Shown here one piece after another: positions 57,889 to 64,000 of a stretch of 64,000 nucleotides of DNA. The DNA is from Angomonas ambiguus (Eukaryota; Euglenozoa; Kinetoplastea; Trypanosomatida; Trypanosomatidae): contig JADNSB010000001.1 in the NCBI GenBank assembly GCA_019695575.1, positions 186,001 to 250,000 of the forward strand, read 5' to 3'. Both the position numbers and the translations under genes were made by a program. The notes under the pieces were generated by a model. That model saw only the letters and a program-made list of their open reading frames with translations. It searched no databases and had not been told where the DNA came from. Positions within the stretch are counted from its first letter, which is position 1, and each line of letters starts with the position of its first letter.

Positions 57889-59352
57889 ATGAAAATAAAT
57901 AATCTTCGAAACAATAATTTACATATTGCACAAAAAACTCTTTTAGATCCATTTGACCTTAATGAGTCAAGTTTAAGTAAGGCTATGGAGACTATACTTT
58001 CTCATAAAGTTGATTATGCTGATTTATATTTTCAATATGTTATCAAAGAAAGTTGGAGTTTGGAGGAAGGAATTGTAAAAAATGGCAATTTTGCGATTAA
58101 TCAAGGAGTTGGCGTTAGAGCTATTAGTGGAGAAAAAACTGCTTTTGCATATTCAGATTCAATCTCACTAGACTCTCTTATAAAATCATCAAAAATAGTT
58201 AGTAATATTGCTAAATCTGGATCAATGCATCATGAAAAGATAAATTCACCATATAAATATCAACATGCTTTATATCAATCCATAAATCCCTTAGATACAT
58301 TAACAGCGGATAATAAAGTATATCTTCTAGAAAAAATTGAAAAGATGGCTAAAAAGAGTAACCATAAAATAACACAGGTTATGGCTAATTTATCAGCTAT
58401 GTATGAAGTTATACTTGTATCAGCGAGCGATGGAAAATTTGTTGCTGATGTAAGACCATTAGTTAGATTATCGTTAAATGTAATTGCCGAAGAGAATGGT
58501 CGTAGAGAAATAGGACATGCTGGAGGTGGTGCCAGATCTGATTTTTCTTTTTTCTCTGATGAAATATTAAGTTCTTATGTAGATCAAGCAACAAAAGAAT
58601 CCTTGACAAATTTAGAAGCTAAAGAAGCTCCTGCTGGAGAAATGAAAGTAGTATTAGGAAATGGATGGCCAGGTATTTTATTACATGAAGCAGTAGGTCA
58701 TGGACTAGAAGGAGATTTCAATCGCAAGGGATCAAGTGTTTTTTCTGGAAAAATTGGTGAGAAAGTTGCTAGTAAAGGAGTCACTATAATAGATAATGGC
58801 ACTATCGAAGGCAGAAGAGGTTCTTTAAATATTGATGATGAAGGGAACTCTACAAAAAGCAATATTTTAATTGATGATGGAATTTTGTGTAATTATATGC
58901 AAGATATAATGAATGCAAAATTGATGAAAATGCAACCAACAGGTAATGGCAGAAGAGAATCTTTTGCTCATGTACCATTACCAAGAATGACAAATACTTA
59001 TATGTTATCTGGCCCATTTCATCCTGAAGAAATTATTTCATCTGTAAATTATGGGGTTTATGCTGCTAATTTTTCTGGTGGTCAAGTAGATATAACTAGT
59101 GGTAAATTTGTTTTTTCTGCATCCGAAGCTTATATGATAGAAGATGGAAAAATTACTAAGCCTATAAAAGGAGCAACATTAATAGGTAGTGGTCCAGAAG
59201 TAATGAATAAGATATCGATGATTGGAAATGATTTAAAGCTTGATTCTGGGGTTGGTACTTGTGGTAAAGATGGCCAAAGTGTTCCTGTTGGAGTTGGGAT
59301 GCCAACTGTACTTATAGACAAGTTAACAGTAGGTGGCACAAGTAATTCTTAA
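57889..59352 (+). CDS. tldD: metalloprotease TldD
   Basis: Subunit of the TldD/TldE (PmbA) zinc protease that degrades unfolded peptides and matures some peptide products. The 487 aa protein has the zinc-binding LLHEAVGHGLEGD (about 264-276, HExxxH) and the GGQVDITSGKFVFSASEAY and C-terminal GVGTCGKDGQSVPVGVG segments. The partner tldE is not in the window; a TldD without TldE would be unusual, so tldE is expected elsewhere. Confidence 0.95.
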   Translation: MKINNLRNNNLHIAQKTLLDPFDLNESSLSKAMETILSHKVDYADLYFQYVIKESWSLEEGIVKNGNFAINQGVGVRAISGEKTAFAYSDSISLDSLIKSSKIVSNIAKSGSMHHEKINSPYKYQHALYQSINPLDTLTADNKVYLLEKIEKMAKKSNHKITQVMANLSAMYEVILVSASDGKFVADVRPLVRLSLNVIAEENGRREIGHAGGGARSDFSFFSDEILSSYVDQATKESLTNLEAKEAPAGEMKVVLGNGWPGILLHEAVGHGLEGDFNRKGSSVFSGKIGEKVASKGVTIIDNGTIEGRRGSLNIDDEGNSTKSNILIDDGILCNYMQDIMNAKLMKMQPTGNGRRESFAHVPLPRMTNTYMLSGPFHPEEIISSVNYGVYAANFSGGQVDITSGKFVFSASEAYMIEDGKITKPIKGATLIGSGPEVMNKISMIGNDLKLDSGVGTCGKDGQSVPVGVGMPTVLIDKLTVGGTSNS

Positions 59353-59527
59353 CATCAAAGATTTGCAAAAAATAATTATATTGCTTATTATCGATCCCAT
59401 AAATATTTATTTAATCAAAAACTTTTATTTATATAAGAAAGAATATTTAATTATTTTTGTATTAGCGGTTAGATAAAAAATTTATTTGACCTTTGAAATT
59501 ATATAACAGTTCTGTGAGGTAGCCATA

Positions 59528-60601
59528 GTGACTTATAATACCGATGATATTCGTATACGTGAAATTAAAGAATTAAATCCACCTGCAAATGTAATGAAAG
59601 AACTGGAATGTACTCGTGAAGCTTCAGAAACAGTTCATTCTGCACGAAATGCAATTCATAAGATATTGTATGGTGTTGATGATAGACTAGTTATTGTAGT
59701 AGGTCCTTGTTCAATTCATGATGTAAAAGCTGCCACTGAATATGCAAAAAAACTAAGTGAAATAAGAAAAAAATTAAAATCAGAACTTGAAATAGTGATG
59801 AGAGTTTATTTTGAAAAACCACGTACTACAGTTGGTTGGAAAGGATTGATAAATGATCCTGATTTAGATTCTAGTTTTAACATTAATAAAGGTATACGTT
59901 TGGCTAGATCTTTATTATTAGAAATAAATTCCTTAGGCTTACCAGCTGGATGTGAATACCTAGACATGATTACACCACAATATATAGCAGACTTAGTTTC
60001 TTGGGGTGCAATAGGAGCAAGAACCACTGAAAGTCAGGTTCATCGTGAATTGGCATCTGGATTGTCTTGTCCAGTCGGATTCAAAAATGGTACTGATGGA
60101 AATATTAAAATAGCAATTGATGCAATTAAAACAGCTTCTCAACCACATCACTTTCTTTCGGTTACTAAAGGAGGGCATTCTGCAATAGTATCTACAGATG
60201 GCAATGAAAATTGTCATATAATCTTGAGAGGAGGTACAAAACCAAATTATGATGCTGTTAGTGTGCAAAAAGCAAGTGAAGAAATGGGAAAATCTGGTTT
60301 AGCTTCTAGACTAATGATAGATGCAAGTCACTCAAACAGTAATAAAAAACCAGAAAATCAACCATTAGTAATTGAAGATATATGTAAACAACTTGAAAAT
60401 GGCGAATCAAGAATATTTGGAATTATGATTGAGAGTTATTTAGAGTCTGGGCGTCAAGATTTTATACCTGGAAAAGATTTAGTTTATGGAAAAAGTATTA
60501 CCGATGCTTGTATAGGATGGGATACTACTGTTGAAGTTCTTAATAGATTAGCTAGCGCAGTTCGTGCTCGTCGTCAATGCTTATCACAAGCACATGATTA
60601 G
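59528..60601 (+). CDS. aroG: 3-deoxy-7-phosphoheptulonate (DAHP) synthase, class I
   Basis: First step of the shikimate pathway, joining phosphoenolpyruvate and erythrose 4-phosphate. The 357 aa protein matches the AroG/AroF type (VVGPCSIHDVKAA, FEKPRTTVGWKG, GARTTESQVHRELASG, DASHSNSNKKPENQ). GTGAGG stands upstream of the GTG start at 59528. The subtype (which aromatic amino acid feeds back) cannot be read from the sequence by eye. Retention agrees with symbionts supplying aromatic amino acids or chorismate. Confidence 0.95.
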   Translation: MTYNTDDIRIREIKELNPPANVMKELECTREASETVHSARNAIHKILYGVDDRLVIVVGPCSIHDVKAATEYAKKLSEIRKKLKSELEIVMRVYFEKPRTTVGWKGLINDPDLDSSFNINKGIRLARSLLLEINSLGLPAGCEYLDMITPQYIADLVSWGAIGARTTESQVHRELASGLSCPVGFKNGTDGNIKIAIDAIKTASQPHHFLSVTKGGHSAIVSTDGNENCHIILRGGTKPNYDAVSVQKASEEMGKSGLASRLMIDASHSNSNKKPENQPLVIEDICKQLENGESRIFGIMIESYLESGRQDFIPGKDLVYGKSITDACIGWDTTVEVLNRLASAVRARRQCLSQAHD

Positions 60602-60611
60602 TTTTTTATAA

Positions 60612-60652
60612 TTTAAAAAACAAAGGCATTCTCTATGTCTTTGTTTTTTAAA
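60612..60652 (+). terminator. terminator after aroG
   Basis: An 18-bp stem with one G-T pair: arms 60612-60629 and 60635-60652, loop of 5 bases, beginning 11 bases after the aroG stop. The arms end in A6/T6 runs, the typical layout for a symmetrical intrinsic terminator. Confidence 0.75.
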
Positions 60653-60686
60653 CGAATTATTTAAATAGCTTTTAACTAAAGGCTCT

Positions 60687-61790
60687 ATGGTAAAAAAAAC
60701 ATATAAAGAATTTGTTGTGCTCGGAATGTCTGGCGGAGTTGATTCTTCTGTTGCTGCTTTTCTTTTGAAAGAACAAGGTTATAAAGTAGTTGGTTTGTTT
60801 ATGCAAAATTGGGAAGATGATAACAACGACTCTTTTTGTAATATAAAACAAGATTTATTAGACGCAGCAAGTGTAGCTGATTTAATTGGAATAGATTTTG
60901 AATATATAAATTTTGCTAAAGAGTATAAAGAAAAAGTTTTTTCTATATTTCTTCAGGAATACTCTATGGGGAGAACCCCTAATCCAGATATTCTATGTAA
61001 TTCAGAAATAAAATTCAAAGCTTTTTTAGAGCATGCTTTTAAAATTGGTGCTACAAAAATAGCTACTGGACATTATGCCAGAATAAAAAATGAAAATAAT
61101 AAGTTTCAATTATTAAAAGCTATTGATTCAAATAAGGATCAAAGTTACTTTTTATATAGATTAAATCAAAAGCAACTTGCTAATACTATTTTTCCCATAG
61201 GAAACCTATATAAAACTCAAGTTAGAGAAATAGCAAAAGAAATAGGTTTGCATAATGCTTCTAAAAAAGATTCTACTGGTATTTGTTTTATTGGAGAAAG
61301 GCCATTTTCGGATTTTTTGAGTAAATATATAAAAGAAAAAGAAGGTCCAATATTAACGCTTGATGGAAAAGAAATAGGAACTCATAAAGGCGTATATTTT
61401 TATACTATAGGACAGAGGAAAGGATTAAGATTAGGTGGAGTAAAAGGATTCTCTTCACAAGAAAATCCTTGGTATGTAGTAAAAAAAGATTTAGATAAAA
61501 ATATTATTTATGTTGTACAAGATCATGATAATGAATTACTTTACTCCAAAATATTAGAAATAAATGATATTAGTTGGATAAATGGATTCCCTCCATATAA
61601 AATAGAACAAAAGTATTATTCATCAAAATCTAGATATCGACAATCTGAATCTAAATGCAAAATTGAATTTATTAATAATAATGAAAAGGCATTAATTACT
61701 TTTTATGAACCACAATGGGCTATAACAAATGGGCAGTCTTTAGTTGTGTATGACAATGATGTATGCTTAGGTGGAGGCATCATTTGTTAA
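60687..61790 (+). CDS. mnmA: tRNA-specific 2-thiouridylase MnmA
   Basis: Thiolates U34 of tRNA-Lys, -Glu and -Gln. At 367 aa it has the PP-loop [10 protein letters not shown] (about 13-22), the two catalytic cysteine contexts NPDILCN and [12 protein letters not shown], and the C-terminal beta domain. Sulfur would come through TusA-type relay (tusA at 21.2 kb). AAGGCTC lies before the ATG. Confidence 0.97.
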   Translation: MVKKTYKEFVVLGMSGGVDSSVAAFLLKEQGYKVVGLFMQNWEDDNNDSFCNIKQDLLDAASVADLIGIDFEYINFAKEYKEKVFSIFLQEYSMGRTPNPDILCNSEIKFKAFLEHAFKIGATKIATGHYARIKNENNKFQLLKAIDSNKDQSYFLYRLNQKQLANTIFPIGNLYKTQVREIAKEIGLHNASKKDSTGICFIGERPFSDFLSKYIKEKEGPILTLDGKEIGTHKGVYFYTIGQRKGLRLGGVKGFSSQENPWYVVKKDLDKNIIYVVQDHDNELLYSKILEINDISWINGFPPYKIEQKYYSSKSRYRQSESKCKIEFINNNEKALITFYEPQWAITNGQSLVVYDNDVCLGGGIIC

Positions 61791-61854
61791 TAAGTTGTAT
61801 GTTATATAATTGTAGTATTTCTTAAATGTATTTAGTTATTCAATAAGAGAGTTA

Positions 61855-63246
61855 ATGACTATGTTAGAAAAACTTAATGCTTTATCTCCACTAGATGGAA
61901 GATATGCTTCTTCTGTAGATGAGTTAAGACCATTTCTTTCTGAATATGCTTTCATGGCACATAGGGTAGAAATAGAAATCAATTGGTTAATTGCTTTGTC
62001 AAAATATAATTTACCAGAAATAAAGCCCTTTTCAGATGAAGAATATAAAAAACTGAATGATTTAATAAAAAATTTTTCAGTGAAAGATGCTGATGATATA
62101 AAAAAAATAGAAAAAACTACCAACCATGATGTAAAAGCAGTTGAATATTGGTTAAAAGAAAAAATATCTTTTATAACAAATTTTGATAAAATTTCAGAAT
62201 TTATTCATTTTGCATGTACATCTGAGGATATTAACAATACATCTCATGCCTTAATGTTACTAAGAACTAGAGATAAAATATTAATTCCTGTCTTAGAAAA
62301 CCTAATAGATAACTTAGAAAAATTAGCAAAAAAATATTCTAAGCAACCTATGCTTTCTAGAACACATGGACAACCAGCAAGTCCTACCACAATAGGAAAA
62401 GAATTTGCAAACGTTGTAATAAGATTAAAAATAGCTTTAACAAAGATAAAATCTGTAAAAATATTAGCTAAATTGAATGGAGCTACTGGTAATTATAATG
62501 CCCATGTAGCATCATATCCCAATATAAATTGGCCTAATTTAAGTTGTGATGTTATAAATAAATTAGGCTTAATACAAAACACTCATACAACACAAATAGA
62601 ACCTCACGATTGGATAGCAGAGTTATTTGATAGTATTAGCAGAATAAATATCATCATACTTGATTTAGATAGAGATATTTGGGGTTATATATCTTTAGGA
62701 TATTTTAAACAAATTTTAAAAGAAGGTGAAGTTGGCTCATCAACTATGCCTCATAAAGTTAATCCTATTGATTTCGAAAATTCAGAAGGTAATATAGGAA
62801 TGGCAAATTGTATTTTAAGACATATGTCAGATAAATTACCGGTATCTAGATGGCAAAGAGATTTGACGGATTCTACTGTACTTCGAAATATAGGAGTAGC
62901 ATTAGGGTATTGTTTAGTATCTTGGAAGTCATGCATAAGAGGTTTAAATAAATTAGAAATTAATAAAACTAATATTGACAATGACATAGATAATTGTTGG
63001 GAAATATTGGCTGAACCAATACAAACAATAATGAGAAAATATGGTTTACCTAAGCCATATGAACAATTAAAATCTCTAACTAGAGGAAAAGGAATTAATA
63101 AAGAGTCTCTAAGAGAATTTATTAAAAATCTTGACTTGCCAGAAGCAGAAAAATCATATTTATTAGCACTTGAACCAAGAAAATACCTAGGTCTTTCAGA
63201 ATCACTATCTTTAGAAACTGTGTCTAGTAAAGTATTGAATAATTAA
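61855..63246 (+). CDS. purB: adenylosuccinate lyase
   Basis: Cleaves SAICAR and adenylosuccinate in purine synthesis and pairs with PurA for AMP. At 463 aa it has the fumarase/aspartase signature GSSTMPHKVNP (about 295-305), the N-terminal LSPLDGRYASSVDELRPFLSE segment and HFACTSEDINN. A second ATG at 61861 is an alternative start. It ends just before tRNA genes on the opposite strand. Confidence 0.97.
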   Translation: MTMLEKLNALSPLDGRYASSVDELRPFLSEYAFMAHRVEIEINWLIALSKYNLPEIKPFSDEEYKKLNDLIKNFSVKDADDIKKIEKTTNHDVKAVEYWLKEKISFITNFDKISEFIHFACTSEDINNTSHALMLLRTRDKILIPVLENLIDNLEKLAKKYSKQPMLSRTHGQPASPTTIGKEFANVVIRLKIALTKIKSVKILAKLNGATGNYNAHVASYPNINWPNLSCDVINKLGLIQNTHTTQIEPHDWIAELFDSISRINIIILDLDRDIWGYISLGYFKQILKEGEVGSSTMPHKVNPIDFENSEGNIGMANCILRHMSDKLPVSRWQRDLTDSTVLRNIGVALGYCLVSWKSCIRGLNKLEINKTNIDNDIDNCWEILAEPIQTIMRKYGLPKPYEQLKSLTRGKGINKESLREFIKNLDLPEAEKSYLLALEPRKYLGLSESLSLETVSSKVLNN

Positions 63247-63256
63247 TAAAAAGATA

Positions 63257-63333
63257 TGGTGGCGCATCCCTGACTCGAACAGGGGACCTGCGGATTATGA
63301 TTCCGTCGCTCTAACCGACTGAGCTAATGCGCC
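63257..63333 (-). tRNA. metT: tRNA-Met, elongator (anticodon CAT)
   Basis: 77-base cloverleaf on the minus strand with encoded CCA. Acceptor GGCGCAT (63327-63333) pairs with ATGCGCC (63261-63267). The anticodon loop is ATCATAA with CAT at 63297-63299 (read in reverse), and the T arm is CCCTG/CAGGG with TTCGAGT. It lacks initiator features and has the betaproteobacterial elongator Met layout; compare the other CAT tRNA at 43529. Convergent with purB. Confidence 0.85.
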
Positions 63334-63484
63334 ATCTTATGATATTTCAGATAGTCTAAGCAAAAACAATATTAAAATCAATAGAAGATTTGATAATATA
63401 GCTAAATAAGATAGTTTTGATAACTTTTTTTTGAAAAATTATCTTATAATGAAACATTATATATTACAAACATTAACATAATAA

Positions 63485-63569
63485 TGGTGCCCAGAAGAGG
63501 ATTTGAACCTCCATACTTGTAAGTACATGGACCTGAACCATGCGCGTCTACCAATTTCGCCATCTGGGC
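63485..63569 (-). tRNA. tRNA-Leu (anticodon CAG)
   Basis: 85-base class II tRNA with a long variable arm and CCA on the minus strand. Acceptor GCCCAGA (63563-63569) pairs with TCTGGGC (63489-63495). The anticodon loop TTCAGGT carries CAG at 63533-63535, and the variable arm is near 63511-63523. It reads CTG (and CTA poorly). It lies just ahead of the tRNA-Met gene on the same strand and divergent from rnr, the same neighbourhood as in Bordetella relatives. Confidence 0.92.
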
Positions 63570-63642
63570 ATAAAATTTATTTTAGATCAATATTGATATA
63601 TGTTACACATAACGTTACGGATTATATACGGAAATAATTACT

Positions 63643-64000
63643 TTGGCAAAATTAGAAAAAAATAATATTAAATTGAATGAATCAATTCCAAATTGGTTTG
63701 ATCATGATTTACCTTCGAGAGAAGAAATTGTTGATTGCATAAGAAAAAATAATACGAAATTGAATGAAATAGATATAGCAAGCTTATTACAAATAAAACA
63801 AAAGAAAACTATTATAAGTTTAAAAAAACGTATAGCTGCTATGCAGAAAGATGAACAGATTATTATTGACAAGTTAGGGTACATATCACTAAATATAGAC
63901 AATATTTTTTTAAAAGGAAAAATCATACTTAAAAATGATGGTACTGGTATTCTGTCAACAAACTATGAAAAAATATTTATAAGCCATAAAGAAATGCGAA
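63643..64000 (+). CDS. rnr: ribonuclease R, N-terminal part (cut by window end)
   Basis: 3'-5' exoribonuclease that degrades structured RNA and helps rRNA quality control. Only the first 119 codons are present. The start is most likely the TTG at 63643 with GGA ten bases upstream (MAKLEKNNIKLNESIPNWFD), there being an in-frame stop at 63610. The visible part has the helix-turn-helix domain opening PSREEIVDCIRKNN and the cold-shock-like beginning around LKNDGTGILS. No truncation other than the window edge. Confidence 0.85.
   Translation, partial: MAKLEKNNIKLNESIPNWFDHDLPSREEIVDCIRKNNTKLNEIDIASLLQIKQKKTIISLKKRIAAMQKDEQIIIDKLGYISLNIDNIFLKGKIILKNDGTGILSTNYEKIFISHKEMR

Noticed and set aside
59484-59507. 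TTGACC...TATAAC as a promoter for aroG
   Set aside because: Only nine bases separate the two elements, too short for sigma70.

Overview
The window reads as a piece of the chromosome of a strongly reduced, AT-rich betaproteobacterial endosymbiont (about 30% G+C by eye). The protein signatures and gene order are those of Alcaligenaceae (Bordetella/Taylorella side). The combination of low G+C, one gene after another from the Bordetella-like core, many missing neighbours and almost no accessory DNA fits best with 'Candidatus Kinetoplastibacterium', the obligate symbiont of trypanosomatid flagellates. That assignment is inference from gene content; no 16S rRNA is present to settle it.

Layout. 1-365 is non-coding. 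366-1820 is rluB. About 1.9-13.5 kb is a long plus-strand translation/ribosome-maturation block (rimP-nusA-infB-rbfA-truB-typA) followed by polA and a ZIP metal transporter. queH and rho lie on the minus strand (13.5-15.4 kb). After a 0.6 kb gap come a ferredoxin-type oxidoreductase, dadA, alaS, tusA and rpsP-rimM-trmD, which converges on valS (minus). From 26.2 kb: ndk, rlmN, hisS, yfgM, bamB, der, hfq, hflX, hflK, hflC, hisZ, purA, all plus strand and in the ancestral order. Then rpsU-dnaG-rpoD (the macromolecular synthesis cluster), tRNA-Ile2(CAT), xseB, dxs, folE2, rpsF-priB-rpsR-rplI and dnaB. A minus cluster pdxA, bcp and a Mth938-domain gene follows. Next are hom (+), fbp and pepN (-), then tldD, aroG, mnmA and purB (+), tRNA-Met(CAT) and tRNA-Leu(CAG) (-), and the 5' part of rnr running off the end.

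Functionally this is almost all housekeeping: translation and tRNA modification (mnmA, tusA, trmD, truB, queH, rlmN, rluB), replication and repair (polA, dnaG, dnaB, priB, xseB), transcription (rpoD, nusA, rho), membrane quality control (hflK/hflC, bamB, yfgM), and a few biosynthetic genes probably kept for the host partnership (aroG, hom, hisZ, dxs, folE2, pdxA, purA, purB). Several genes that usually sit in these clusters are absent from their expected places (rplS after trmD, thrC after hom, ispG before hisS, ispA between xseB and dxs, trxA next to rho), and short AT-rich gaps remain at some of the sites.

I found no mobile element, prophage, CRISPR array, secretion island or other accessory system, and nothing that looks like an undescribed multi-gene system. 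The most notable details are a DNA polymerase I whose proofreading metal ligands appear lost, a BamB without a lipobox cysteine, a row of near-perfect palindromic terminators (two in tandem after purA), a cysteine cluster inside RimM, and the pattern of eroded operons.
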